From NCBI GenBank assembly GCA_036898135.1, contig CM072513.1:90501225-90565224 (forward strand): a DNA stretch of 64,000 nt. The letters are read 5' to 3'. This DNA is from Oncomelania hupensis (taxonomy: Eukaryota; Mollusca; Gastropoda; Littorinimorpha; Pomatiopsidae). A model generated the notes under the pieces. The model made no database searches and was not told where the DNA came from. It saw nothing but the letters and a program-made list of their open reading frames with translations. The translations under genes were made by a program, and so were the position numbers. This document shows, in pieces, positions 12,301-23,374 of the stretch; the first letter of the stretch is position 1; the number at the start of each line of letters is the position of its first letter.

Positions 12301-13584
12301 AGATGATGACAATGATGATGATGTTGACTGTAACGAAGCAGTGTTCATTATATATAATAAAGAAACAAGAAACTTATACTACAGAAATACTGAAACTTGG
12401 AATGATAAACAAAAGAAGACTTTTTTGGATTGAATACTTCATTCACACAAATGCATTTATTCTTTACAAAGACTTAGACATGATTTGACGTTGAATTACA
12501 ATTAATTGAAATACAATTTTTCAAGATGATGAAGGCAGCAGTCCCATGGAAAGAAGAATTAGGTAGAACGTGTATGAATGCCAGTAGAACAGTCAATGTA
12601 CGATGAAGGCGGCAGTCCTATAAAAAGAAGATGAGCGGCTCCCCAATGTTGATGAACAGATCACAGCATGATTTTCCCTTCATACAGCCTCGATTATATC
12701 AAACATAAAAACCCTAAAACAGATAATGTGAACAAATTCCTTAATGTTTATGTCATAAAATTGTTTCCACATTAAATCTATTCATAATGAACATTCGCCA
12801 CTCTTCTTAGGGCAAAACAACAGTCATTTTCTCCATTCTCTGACCTTGACTTTTCAAGTCTCTTTTCTAAATACATTTCCATCAAAATCCATTTTATTAT
12901 TATTCCTTAATATCAGTGTACTTATTCTCTGTATTATCTACTGGTCTACGTACCTCCAAAGAGGGCTGGACAAGAATATTACATCAACAAACACAGACCT
13001 ACAGCCACACGATCATTCTCTTCATGACATAACAAAAAGCGGAAATTGCGTCAGCATGTACAACAATGACATAAAACAAATTTTTCACTTCAATCGAGAG
13101 TTAAACGAATCTTAATACTTATCATGTAAGTCAATTCCTTCGAGAGAGGGGCCAAGGGGATGGTCACCACCCTCATTAAGCTGGCCCGGATAAAATGGAG
13201 GTCCTAAATACCTGTCTTCTCTACGACCGAATGCCAATGGTTATGGGAACACCTTTACCTTTTGCAAAATAGGGGACATTTTCATCTGCTCGCATGGAAA
13301 CTTCAGATTCTCTGTCAAAATGAAGCATATCTATGCAAAATTCTCAGAGCTGCCAACCCCTACGGAACGTCCGTAGTTTCTCCGGAAAATGTTCTTTAAT
13401 TCCGCAACTACGCCATTTCAAGAAATACTACGGAAGAAAAATTTCAAAGCATACCTATTTTTTTACAAGTATCGAAACAAAGCCGCGAGAGACGTAGGCC
13501 TACTAAGCTTTCGTCAATATCATAGACTTTCGTATAGCGCTTTGCGTGTGCGTTATTTTTAGCTCAGCAGCCACTGCGCGGTAT

Positions 13585-13635
<51 letters not shown>

Positions 13636-15508
13636 AGATTTGCCAGTGGAGCTGCTACAGAGATGCAAGAGGGCAACTGTTTCTGCCCTAGCAGAAGAAA
13701 AGCCCTAACATGTCTATGCCTGTGAACCTATAACTGACAATGTTTTTTTAAAAAAAAATATAAATAGCAGCTTTAACAATTTGGTTTTAAACCAATGCAG
13801 TATCCATGCCATTAGTACATGTAGTGAGCCATTGGGTTAGCTTTTCCGAACAAAATGTTAAAACTGTTGTTTTTTTTTCAGGAACATTTCTATCATTTTA
13901 AAAATAAATATTTGAAAGTTAATGCTTTTTGTGTTGGTGTTTGTTTTTTATTTAAGCTAATATCAACATTTTAAATAATGCTCATTTTATCATGTGAAAA
14001 TTCTTGTTCGTACATTTGCTACTGAAATTGAGCTGAAACTACTGATATTTTTCTTTGTTTGCTACTGAAATTTTTTTTAGGGGTTGGCAGCTCTGAATTC
14101 TGCAGTTAGCGGAACCCTTGGATGATTCAAGATGATTTATTGTTCTCGTTTACAAAGAAATTGTGAGGCATCCTGATCTATGATGATGAAAGTTCAGATA
14201 CTTTTTGTCTGCCAAAAGGAGTACTGTGCGCAAGACTACACCGAATTTCCAGAAGATGTGGGCCTGCTGACGCAGTTCGTGGCCCATGTGTTGGGATTCC
14301 GTCACTTCCAAGCCCAGGCAGGCATCATCAACTACTATCACCTGGACTCTACGCTGGGTGGACACACTGACCACTCTGAGCTTGACCATGACGCCCCTCT
14401 GATTTCTGTTAGGTAAGTTTTACTGTGGTTGTGGCATAGCACAGCGGTTAAGGCACATAATTATTCAGATTCAGAAATCTTGTTGTTCATGAAACATAAC
14501 AGATAATTATTAGTATATTGTTTTGCTGATGTTAAAAGTGAGACTTAGATCTATATGTTTTCCAGACTTTTACCTTAAACTTTGCTTGACCTTTTTTTTT
14601 TTTTATATATCAACAGCTTTGGCCAAGATGCCATATTTCTGCTGGGTGGAGAGACCAAGGAGGTGAAGCCAACTGCTATCTTGCTGCGTAGCGGTGATGT
14701 CTGTGTCATGAGTGGCAAGTCCAGGCTGGCATACCACGCCGTTCCGAGAATTCTTCGCTCTAATTCTAACACTGGAACCAGCGAGTTTTCATTGCCGCCC
14801 TGCTTTGAGTTGAACTCTGGAGATGCAGTGGCAAAGAAAGGCAGTGAACGCAAAGAAAGCGATGCTGGTGGTGAAAAACACGAAACTGTTGAAACTTCTA
14901 TTGCTAGATGTCAATGTGGAAGCGCTGCAGTTCCTTGCACTGCTGGAGAAGATTTGAACTCAGGCATGGAGAACCCGAGGTTTTCAGTGAAAACTGCCCA
15001 CACACAAAGTGGTGACGTTTTTATTTGCAGCTGTCCGACTCCATGCATGGAGTGTTCTTCCTGTAGAAAGCAAGAAAGTGTTCATCAAAGGGAAGAAAAC
15101 GTTGCATTTGGAGGGGTGGAGAAAGCTCTTGATTACAAGAACAGCACTGAAGTTCTTCCAGAAAGCAACAGTACTGAAATTCCTCCAGAAAACGGCAGGA
15201 CTGAAATGCTTCAAGAAAGCAGCAGTAGCGAAATTCCTCCAGAAAACGAACTAGAAAGTTTAAATTGCCTTAAACAGGCAGATAAGCAGCAAACAGCCTG
15301 CGAAAGCACTCTGGTGGTCGCTAGGGTAAACCAACAAATTCGGGAGAAAATGCAAAAGTTGAACTGGCTGCCTCTTGCTGCGTACTTAAGCTCCTCTCGT
15401 ATGAACATGAATGTAAGACAGGTGCTGAGGCAGGGACAGAGGTTCCCACAGGCTGCGGAGCATGGTGATTCACTACAGAAAAAGCCACGCGTCGATGGTG
15501 CCATGTGA
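9386..15508 (+). CDS. ALKBH1: ALKBH1 dioxygenase, 6 exons, 511 aa
   Basis: Fe(II)/2-oxoglutarate dioxygenase of the AlkB family. Vertebrate ALKBH1 demethylates or oxidises tRNA bases (cytosolic m1A; mitochondrial tRNA-Met wobble m5C to f5C). Exons are 9386-9487, 9835-9937, 10400-10565, 12190-12268, 14219-14412 and 14617-15508, with phases that chain without a break. Landmarks are the family segment [12 protein letters not shown] (end of exon 4), [10 protein letters not shown], iron ligands H199 and D201 ([10 protein letters not shown]) and H255 (HAVPR), and 2-oxoglutarate arginines R476 and R482 ([10 protein letters not shown]). It is about 120 aa longer than human (389) because exon 6 carries a ~170-residue insert between H255 and R476. 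The exon 2 acceptor could also be 9 nt downstream. It is divergent from SLIRP. Introns hold tandem repeats, LINE pieces and a hAT element. Confidence 0.93.
10078..10240. repeat. 32-bp tandem repeat, ~5 copies
   Basis: Units built on GATTCTGATTCTGGAGAG plus 'aagtgaggt' repeat about five times. The first unit is the most diverged. It lies in ALKBH1 intron 2. Confidence 0.85.
11320..12165 (-). mobile_element. L2/CR1-like LINE 3' end in ALKBH1 intron 3
   Basis: Minus-strand codons near 11909-12030 read like the LINE C-terminus ([15 protein letters not shown]). A TTA-type tail and 'tatttatgtagcgctt' occur near 11340-11370. A plus-strand retroposon tail (11530-11775) lies within it, ending CCCGCTATATAAAAATC plus (TTA)n, and the same tail recurs inverted at 47290-47372. 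Confidence 0.55.
13135..13265 (+). repeat. degraded 3' tail of the tRNA/5S SINE family
   Basis: CACCCTCATTA...GCTGGCCC and 'ggttatgggaacacctttacctt' match the tail of the full copy at 33069-33370 with many changes. The tRNA and 5S head is not recognisable. It lies in ALKBH1 intron 4. Confidence 0.5.
13345..14095. mobile_element. hAT-like element with 18-bp TIRs and 6-bp TSD
   Basis: Terminal repeats CAGAGCTGCCAACCCCTA (13345) and its exact complement (ending 14095) are flanked by AATTCT at 13339-13344 and 14096-14101. At 751 bp it is non-autonomous. It contains a (GA)n run at 13589-13632. It lies in ALKBH1 intron 4, about 120 bp before exon 5. Confidence 0.85.
14425..14465 (+). repeat. tRNA-like SINE head fragment
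   Basis: 'TGGCATAGCACAGCGGTTAA' resembles a tRNA box A region. No box B follows, so it is a truncated SINE piece inside ALKBH1 intron 5. Confidence 0.35.
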
Positions 15509-15612
15509 TACATAATTAGGTTGTGGTTAATACTACTGTGTTGTAAGAAATGTGCTAAAGAATATATTATGTTTAAGGAATTGGTTATAAAATAGGTTGT
15601 GTATTTTTTTTT

Positions 15613-16540
15613 TTTTTTAAATTGCGTTGTGGCCAAGTGGGCTAAGGCGGGACTAACTTGCCTTGTCCACAAGCCAGAAACCAATGGCGCCTGACAGGTG
15701 TGCGTTTGATCCAGCATCTGGGCGTTATGTTTCTCCGAATATTATTTACTTTTGACTCGGGCAACATCTCGGGGTTTTTCTCCAGGTACTCCAGTTTGCT
15801 CCCCCAGCAAAATTTCAAAAATCACAAAAAATGTTAGGTAGATTGGGTTTGGGCGTGCCACAGGCTGCGTGTTACGTTGAAACGTGCACGATAGTTCGTG
15901 TGTGACGCGAGCGATAGATCTGTTCGTTTTATTTTGCAAAGCATGCAATAATAGAGTGTATTTATCCTTGATTTGATTTTGCGTTGTTATTAGAAGAAGC
16001 TTTATATAACGTTGATCATTTTGGTTGGTCGATATTATTTGAGAATTTTCTAGAGTTGGTTGTTTACTATCGATCGAAGCGTATGGATAATTCTATAGAA
16101 GCTTCTATCCCAAATAAGGTTGTATGACGCGAGACAGTGATGACGAAGATTGGTTGAGGTTTTGTTATGCTGGGGTATTCTCACCCTTTCTGGAGTGTAG
16201 AGAGACTATATATATATAGTGCCGCACTGTTTCAAAAGGGTGGGTTGATAGTAGATTGAATTGTAAAGTTGATAGTTGAGAATTGTAGAGTGGAAAAAGC
16301 TATTGAGCGATTGTATGCAGTGTTGATGTATGCTGAATAAAGTTGGAAAACTACATACGATGACTTTGCCTTGTTGCTGAGTGAGCAGGCTGCGTGGATA
16401 AACGAATCTTAGTTACACTTATCAGGTTTCAAGCATCAGGGCTGAATCAACTGATAAAAAAACATCGAGTGTAACACTGCGACTACACCTTCCCCAGGGA
16501 GGCGGCCCAGAGTTTCCCGATAGAAAGGGATAATAAACTG
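15613..16540 (+). mobile_element. tRNA-derived SINE split by a solo LTR
   Basis: Box A-like TGGCCAAGTGGGCTAAGG (about 15630) and box B-like GTTTGATCC (about 15702) are followed by a central part with TTTTTCTCCAGGTACTCC, shared with SINEs at 17262 and 48940. The body resumes after the LTR at 16482 and ends near (CAAAC)n at 16540. It begins about 100 bp past the ALKBH1 stop. Confidence 0.7.
15870..16476 (+). mobile_element. solo LTR, 607 bp
   Basis: Ends are TGTTAC...GTAACA and the flanks are an exact 5-bp duplication, CTGCG (15865-15869 and 16477-16481). It contains a TATA-like ACTATATATATATAG (about 16205) and AATAAA (about 16335), in the order expected of U3 and R. No gag or pol is nearby, so it is the product of LTR-LTR recombination. 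The 5-bp duplication fits Gypsy- or Copia-type elements. Confidence 0.8.
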
Positions 16541-17261
16541 CAACAAACCAAACCAAACCAGTTTCTTTAATTTGGAGGTAATAAAGTTTTCTTATCTGAT
16601 CTTATCTTATGAAACGTTTGTATCACCCGTGTTATTGCAAAATTTGTTTTAATTAAAATAAATATATAAGTATGGATGTAGTACACAATTCTTCTTCTTT
16701 TTCTTTCTTTCATTCTTCTTCTTCTTCTCATAATGTAAAGTAGGGCAAACAACAACAACAGCAGCAGCAACAACAACTGCTACGCACATGCTGCATTAAT
16801 GGTGCAAGTTTATTGCTTGTAATTATACTGGCACAACACAAAACAACAATAATAAAAGCAACAGCATAAACACACACCAATGTGCCGATACTAAAAATAG
16901 TACATTACTTGAACACGATGGTGATGAGCAGGAGGAGGAAAGTGATGTTTTGATGATGATGGTGACGATGATGGAAAGTGTCGTCGATGATGTGGATAAT
17001 AGCAATGATGGGAAGAATGTAAATGAAAGACTTAAATGTAACGCCTCTAGTACTAATCATTAATGCAAGTGCAACCTGTCACAACCGTACGGTCCATTAA
17101 TGAGAGGTGGACAGATAAGGCCATGCATGCTTTATCATGATCCTATCTAGTATTTACTGAATGTTGGATTACACGGTCATGAATAATAATAACAATAATA
17201 ATATCCTTCACAGTGAATAGAACATACGCAGCGTCGCTGAAATATATATATGTGAATGTCT
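16541..17261. other. intergenic, short simple repeats only
   Basis: Contains TTC/CTT-rich, CAACAACAG and ATGATG runs. No gene, terminal repeats or RNA gene were seen. Confidence 0.5.
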
Positions 17262-17480
17262 CATTGTGTTATGTTAAGGGTGGCTCAGTGGGTAAGTCGC
17301 CGGTTTCCTCTGCCGAAGGTCGCGAGTTCCATTCCCTTCAAGGGGCGAACTTATGTGACTTAGGTACAAGACTACTGAGGTCACCGAGGGTTTTCTCAGG
17401 GTACACTGGTTTCCTCCCTCCCTCCCTTCAATAATGGTATTGGAGGCAATCTAAAATTTCGAAAATACAAATTTGATTTC
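17262..17480 (+). mobile_element. tRNA-derived SINE (TCTCCxGGTACxC family)
   Basis: Head GGGTGGCTCAGTGGGTAAG (box A-like) and GCGAGTTCCATTCCC (box B-like) are followed by TTTTCTCAGGGTACACTGG and CTCCCTCCCTCCC. The central segment matches the SINEs at 15613 and 48940. Similarity continues weakly to about 17650. The stretch 17650-18040 shows nothing else. Confidence 0.65.
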
Positions 17481-18039
17481 CTTTCCGTGTTCTAATAGCG
17501 ATCTCCCTTCCTGTAGTGTAGACCTGATTATGTTTGAGAGATAGATGTGTGTTTGCTGTGTGTGTGAGAGTGGGTGAAACATGTGAGCCTGTATTTTGGT
17601 ACAGATCGCTGCCCTTTAGCCTTATTGGCTGTCATAAACTTACCGTGCGTGTTATAAAATAATGAGCTTCATTCTCAGAAGATTTCTACAAACTTGATAT
17701 TAGTTTGTAAACAGTTGTTAACGTTCCAATTTCACATATATACACGCATTCATCAATTATGCAATGACCCAAGTTGAGACAAGGAGATAAACTTGAAACA
17801 CTGAAGACGTAACATACACAACAGTTGGAACACAACACCAATATACGATTTGCTAATTTTATGGTTAGCTTCTTTCTCACTCAAGGTAGTAGAATAATAA
17901 TTAAAACGGAATTCAAGAAAACTATTAAGTCCTAGAGTAATAAAATAAGAAATAGCTGAGCAATAATATGATTTGATCCCTCTCTGAAGCCATCCCGGTC
18001 TGACAGACAGTTACATTTATCAAATTCACAAATACATTC

Positions 18040-18227
18040 AGCAAGCACTAGGTCCCTTCTCCCCGTCCTCGTTCGCCCAGAATAGTGCTCGGTTGTTTGG
18101 TCGTCAGACTATGTGCCCAAGGGATGCAATTAAGTGGGTGCCACAGGGCGGCTTGAGGTAAATCCTGAGACCACAGCCTTGAGCGGCAGCTCTTGAGCAG
18201 GAAATGCGCTATTTAACATTGAATTGG
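18040..18227 (+). repeat. 3' tail of a large tRNA-derived SINE
   Basis: 'AGGTCCCTTCTCCCCGTCC' through 'GAAATGCGCTATTTAACA' matches the 3' half of the SINEs at 28486 and 25150. The head is missing, so this is a 5'-truncated copy directly abutting the next SINE. Confidence 0.6.
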
Positions 18228-18560
18228 AGGCGGGGTGGCCGAGTGGTTAGAGCGTTGGCTTGCGGATCTGAAGGTCCCGAGTTCGAGCCCAGGCCGGGGC
18301 ATTGTGTTGTGTCTTTGGGAAAGACACTTTACTCCCGTTTCCTACTCCTTCGGATGAGAGTATAAACCGAGGTCTAGTCTGTGTCGCATGCATTCTATCA
18401 TAACGGACTTTAAAGATCCTGACGCTCATGTCCTAGACGAGTGAGCGCCGGTGACAAGAACACACCCAGCATGTACCTTTGCTAAAGCGCTTCACTTGGG
18501 GCTGCTGTACTTTCAACAATGAAAGTGCCCCAATTTCACCTTGGTGATAATAAAAGTTGT
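18228..18560 (+). mobile_element. tRNA-derived SINE, short-tail variant
   Basis: Head TGGCCGAGTGGTTAGAGC (box A) and GAGTTCGAGCCC (box B) are spaced as in a tRNA. A shared core follows (AAGACACTTTACTCC, TAACGGACTTTAAAG, CTCATGTCCTAGACG). The tail 'gaaagtgccccaatttcacc' differs from the copies at 25150 and 28486, so it is a subfamily with a different 3' end. The tRNA-like head is not predicted to be a functional tRNA because the stems are imperfect. Confidence 0.8.
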
Positions 18561-20080
18561 TAAAATATATATATTTTTTTAAAATAACTAATATATACTG
18601 CAAACAAACAAGAATCTAAAGACACTGATAAAATGAGGAGAGATCAGTGCATGAAAAACATTGTTTGGGATCGCTAAAACATGTTGAGTAGGGATCAGGT
18701 TACTCGGGGAGGGAGGATAGAGTGGCCAAGACGGATAGACCTACATGTACGTACGTAGGCCTACCGAACAACAAAGCAGCAAATTCAGGCAGTCGTTTTA
18801 GCAAATTCAGGCAGTCATCTCACTGTAAAGTCCTACATATGGACATTTTTTTTTATATAATGTTAAGCCGGATGTAGGTATAAACTCAAAAGAAGCAGGA
18901 TGTCAGGTAAACTCTCAAGTCTGTGTCCGGGAGTTGTTGAGTTGTCACATCCATTGCTGCTATAACAAATATTCCAAAGTATTGCAGGCTAGGTTTATAT
19001 CCTCGAAGACCATACCTTTGATATCCGTCCCCTTGAATACCGGATACACGTGGAGTACAAGAAAATAAGCTGAAGAGAAGGAGGTTTTCTTAGAAAACAT
19101 CAACACTATACAGGACATCCTGAATAGCAGCGATTGGCAGTAAGTTCAAAAACAAACCTCGCTGCATATGCTTTTCAGATAACAATAACTTGAATAACAA
19201 TAAACAGACAAAATAATGTACACGGTGGTTTAGAAGTAACGCCTTGTAGAAAAAACGTTTATAACTTGTGTAAATGGCACTGCATTTGCTTGGAACAAAA
19301 CGCATTGTGATCCAAACTGTGGTACAATGTAGTTGCGATGGTCCATCGTCGTCTCGGTGATATTAAACCAAAGACAAGAGTTTAAATTCTACTTCTGTAA
19401 GGATCGCAATACATTTTGTTTGATGTAAATTCATTGCTATTTACAAGCGTTATCAGCAATTATCGATAGAGAGTTACTTTTCAACCACGCTGTAGCCTAT
19501 ACATGGGTAACATGAGTGAACAGTGATATATTTAGGTTTACTAAAATGATAACTCATTATGTTGGCACAAAACTTTTCCATTAGGTGTTTTCTTGTTATT
19601 AGTTCCAGAGCGGTTTTTGGGTTTGACCGTCCGTCCGTACGGAGGTGATAGTGGCGCACTTTTCTCTGAAACTAATAGACGAATTTCTGTGAAAATTTGT
19701 ATTTGGTTAAGAAATAGTGAACCATATCAGATGAAAAAAAAACAAAAAGTATACATATTGGGTGACGTAATCGTGGTGACGTAATTTAAAAAATCTTCCC
19801 CAATCTTATTTTCTCCCAAACTACTGGAGGGATTTGGTTCACGTTTGGTATGTACTTAGACTTTACCTATGCCTACAATGCAAAACCAAACTTATGCAAA
19901 TCGAGTGACCTAATCATCGTGAGTTTTTGTTTTAAAGATTTTTTTGGGTGGGGTGGAAGAGGGGAGGGGGGGGGTTACTTTCTTTATAATTAGAGGGTAC
20001 ATAAATAACTGTCATAAGTCCTATAAATCCAAAACAGATCATGAATATAAATTAACTTAAAAGGACTGTTAATCATAAGC

Positions 20081-20090
<10 letters not shown>
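18561..20090. other. intergenic, dispersed 'TCTCCCAAACTA' repeat
   Basis: No gene was found. At 19590-19960 there is a degenerate block with TTTTCTCCCAAACTACTGG and 'ggatttggttcacgtttggta'. A related sentence occurs at 23464 (TTTTCTCCCAAACTATTG). It is probably a dispersed repeat of unknown class. (TAA)n and (TTA)n runs occur at 20080-20156. Confidence 0.4.
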
Positions 20091-20129
<39 letters not shown>

Positions 20130-20156
20130 TTATTATTATTATTATTATTATTATTA

Positions 20157-20735
20157 TACCCCCGTTGGGGTGCCGGGGGTTTCAGTATAAATAGTATCCC
20201 CACTTTCTGGAAATTTTGTGCTTTAAATTCCCACTGTCGCTGTCTTTCTCATTTGCTCTTTCTCATTCCTGCTCTGTTCTATCAATCTGCTATACTTTCG
20301 TCTTCTTCGCTAGACCAGTCTCCTACCTTTTTTCTTGAAAACTCTTCCGGGACAAGACTCCTTGTTTGTGTATGAGGTTTGTTGGATCAGCTTGGGAATA
20401 TTGGACGCTTTCTGCCAGGTGGTCACAAGGGCTTCCTATGATGTTATTATTTAGCAATGTAGGCATTTTATATGTATGTGTTTTGTTGATAATTTATAAT
20501 GATGTTTGTATTCTATTTTGTTTTTGTAAACGGGGGTTCGATAAGTTGGGGTGAAGCCTCAGCCGTCCCCTGCGTGGGATGTCTTTATTGTAAAGTGACT
20601 GGCTGGTGGAGGGCATTCAGTTTTCCCACTAGGGTTGTTTCAGCAGATCTTTTATGCGGATTGGGGGTTGTCCGGTCCTGATTTGGCTCGGAAGAATCCG
20701 CTGGACCTAAAACAACAATTATGTAATGTAATTAT
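20157..20735 (+). mobile_element. unclassified ~570-bp retroposon, copy 1
   Basis: Starts with the hairpin CCCCCGTTGG...CCGGGGG followed by GTATAAATAG, and ends TCCGCTGGACCTAAA...TTATGTAATGTAAT. Flanking ATTATTATTATA on both sides is a likely 12-bp target duplication. It encodes no protein. The clearest copy is at 25688-26264. Confidence 0.75.
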
Positions 20736-20739
20736 TATT

Positions 20740-21715
20740 ATAATTAACATTTATATATAGCGCCCTTTCTATTGAAAGCTCAGAGCGATTTACATTCACA
20801 TGAGACACTTCTAAGAACTAAAATGGCTAAGCAATAACAATATAAAACATGGTAAACAAAACATACAAAATTTCATTAGATAATATGAACACACACACAC
20901 ACACGCACACACACTTATTTATACAGCGTTCAACCCAAATTTACATTATGGTGTCATCAAAGGAACGTTTGAACAGATGGGTCTTGAGGCCAGAATGAAA
21001 GGCAGCAGATGTTTGGGAAGAATGGAGAGAAGGGAAGGGAGTTTCAGACGGTGGAAGCAGAAAATGAAAATGAGCGTTCACCAAAGGATTTGTTCGCTCG
21101 TGGAATGCAGATATTTTGTGCAGAAGAAGATCGAATGGTTCTAGTGGGTATGTAGGGGTTTACCATAGTTTTGAGATAAGAAGGACCGGATGAAGAGAGA
21201 GCGTTGAAGCAGAGGCAAACAATTTTGTACTAAATTCTTTGTTCGATGGGAAGCCAGTGTAGGGATTTAAGAGGAGGAGTTATATGGGCAGATCTTGGAA
21301 TGCGAAGAATGAGACGGGCGGCATTATTTTGAATCTTTTGAAGTCTTTGCAATAGATAGTCATGGCAACCACAGAAGAGAGAGTTACAATAGTCAAGCCA
21401 TGAGAGAATGAAAGCTGAGACAAGAGTTTTAGTGGCTTTGGTAGACAGAAAGTGACGGATGCTGTTGATTCGACGGAGTTCAAAATTTAGGGTTCGGATT
21501 AGAGTTTGAATGTGAGCTTGCATAGTCAGGTGAGAGTCCAAAATCACCCCCAAGTTTTTGACAGAATAAGAAAACTGGACAACTGAGTTACCAACCACAA
21601 GGAAGATGGAAGCTGAGATGTTGTAATGCGAGGAGATGAAGTAATTATGGCTTCTTTTCGTCATTAAGTTTCAATTTGTTGAACGACATCCAGGACTTGA
21701 GCATCACAGATGCAT
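20740..21715 (-). mobile_element. L2/CR1-like LINE C-terminal half, dead
   Basis: Minus-strand reading gives SFNKLKLNDEK, VKNLGVILDSHL, LDYCNSLFCG, AARLILRIPR, LHWLPIEQRI, then YKIVCLCFNAL and SFGERSFSFSAS. These are standard L2/CR1/Rex RT tail blocks in the right order. In-frame stops follow EQRI and STV, so it is a pseudogene. The 3' UTR reaches about 20740, next to TTATTATAATTAACATTTATATA. Confidence 0.75.
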
Positions 21716-21719
21716 TCTT

Positions 21720-23345
21720 GCATCAAATGCCCCCACAGGCTCGGCATCGCGCGCCGGGGGTGGACCCCATGCTTCTCTCTGGCTGGGTGACAAAGTTGCC
21801 TACCCCTTTTTCTTCTCTTTTGTCTTGTTTCTGTCTTATTGGTCCTTTCATCTATATTCTTTTCACACATAAATTCTCCCACTAATCTGTGCAGTTTTGA
21901 CTTCCTCTCTTCTGCCTTACTGGACTTTTCCTGTCTTCTTTTTCCCCATCATTTCTTCTTTTTCTACCCTCCTTTTTCTCTGTGGCCTTCTCTTGGCCCT
22001 CTGCGTTTGCCGTGCAGGGCAACCCGTGTCGGGGGAGAATGGGATCCTGGAGGTTGAGGTCACTGAGGGACTGCGGTCCCTCACACTAACACACCTCTTT
22101 GGCCCGGACTTCTCCTAGACGGGAGGCTGGCGTGGCCCGCGTCAGTCAAGCGGCTGGTCGTGTATTGCCCTAGCTCTGCTAGAAGGCTGCGGCTCATGGG
22201 TCAAACTTGAACAAAACCGTAGTGGCAGTGCGGGATTGTCTGGGTGTATATCCCCCCTGTAGCCCTGGTGCGCTCCCTTGCTGGATTTTCCGCTTGGACG
22301 CATCCCCTTGTTGGACTCCGTGGTGGGTGGGGAGCAGGGGGGATGAATTAACAAATTAATAACATGGCTTCAACAAACAAAAAAAGACTACTTGATGACG
22401 AATCGGACAGGGACACGGACAGTGAGATGGACGTAAGGAAAAAAGCTTGTGCATCTGGGTTGGATGGGGCCTGGCCTCGTTTTTTGGTTGTGGAGGGGGC
22501 GGATCCGGCTATGCCACTAGGCAAGCTGTCTCCGTTCGCCATCCACAAAGGTTTCCAATCCGTCTGCACGGTGGGTTTCAAAGACGTCAAAAAACTTCGA
22601 TCTGGGGCCTATCTGGTGGAGTGCTCAACCAAAAGGGCATCGGATTGTCTGTTAAAGAGGAATTTGACCGTCTTTGTTGACAGACAAATCAAAGTTACTG
22701 TGCATGGACGGTTGAATTCCTCCAAGGGAGTCATCCGATGTCAGGACTTGATCGATATGTCGGAATCGGAAATTCGCGATGAACTCTCCAGCCAGGGGGT
22801 CACAGCGGTACAGCGGGTCTTTGTCACCAAAGGACCCAAGCGTATCCCCACCAATACACTTTTTGTGACCTTTGCCATGGCCAAGTTGCCGGAGTCACTC
22901 AAGGTGGGATACCTTCGGGTGAAGGTGACACCGTTCATTCCATCACCGTTGCGTTGCTTCCGCTGCCAAAAGTTTGGCCATGGTAGCGGAACATGTAAAA
23001 ACAAAGAAATTTGCCGTGAATGCGCCAAGGATAAACATGAAAACGCATGCAAGGATCCTATTTGCTGTGTGAATTGCGCGGGGCAGCATGCTTCCAGCTC
23101 CAAAGATTGCCCTCAGTGGCAGTTGGAGCTGGAGATCCAAAAGGTGAGGGCCACTGAGAGGTGCACCTTCGCAGACGCAAGAAAAAAGGTCATGGAAAGG
23201 AGTCCGGGTATCCGAGAGCGTTCCTTTGCGTCTGTGGTGAGTTCCACAACCCATGTGGAACCTAGTTCACACCCAGCAATGGAACTCACTTTGAATAAAA
23301 TGACGCAGGTTTTGGATGCACTGTGCAGGCGGATGGACAATCTTA
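21720..23345 (+). mobile_element. I/Jockey-like LINE 5' part (5' UTR and ORF1)
   Basis: About 640 bp of non-coding leader precedes an intact ORF1. The sequence then runs into a CATACATACGCACATAC repeat at 23345 with no ORF2. The copy is therefore missing its 3' part, the opposite of the usual 5' truncation. The 5' boundary is approximate. Confidence 0.65.
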
Positions 23346-23374
23346 CATACATGCATACATACGCACATACGTAA
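22364..23374 (+). CDS. LINE ORF1 (Gag-like) with three zinc knuckles
   Basis: A 336-codon open frame. The acidic/basic N-terminus (residues 1-30) is followed by an RRM-like region of about 40-190. Three CCHC-type knuckles come next: C198-C201-H206-C211 (CFRCQKFGHGSGTC), C217-C220-H225-C229 and C235-C238-H242-C249. This matches ORF1p of I/Jockey/Nimb-type LINEs, an RNA-binding chaperone in the retrotransposition particle. The last ~11 codons are read from a simple repeat, so the natural C-terminus is lost. No ORF2 follows. It could be a truncated insertion or, less likely, a retained host copy. Confidence 0.8.
   Translation: MASTNKKRLLDDESDRDTDSEMDVRKKACASGLDGAWPRFLVVEGADPAMPLGKLSPFAIHKGFQSVCTVGFKDVKKLRSGAYLVECSTKRASDCLLKRNLTVFVDRQIKVTVHGRLNSSKGVIRCQDLIDMSESEIRDELSSQGVTAVQRVFVTKGPKRIPTNTLFVTFAMAKLPESLKVGYLRVKVTPFIPSPLRCFRCQKFGHGSGTCKNKEICRECAKDKHENACKDPICCVNCAGQHASSSKDCPQWQLELEIQKVRATERCTFADARKKVMERSPGIRERSFASVVSSTTHVEPSSHPAMELTLNKMTQVLDALCRRMDNLTYMHTYAHT

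Noticed and set aside
18231..18300. Functional tRNA gene
   Set aside because: Box A and B are good, but the stems are imperfect and the sequence continues into a repeated core found in other copies; it is a SINE head.
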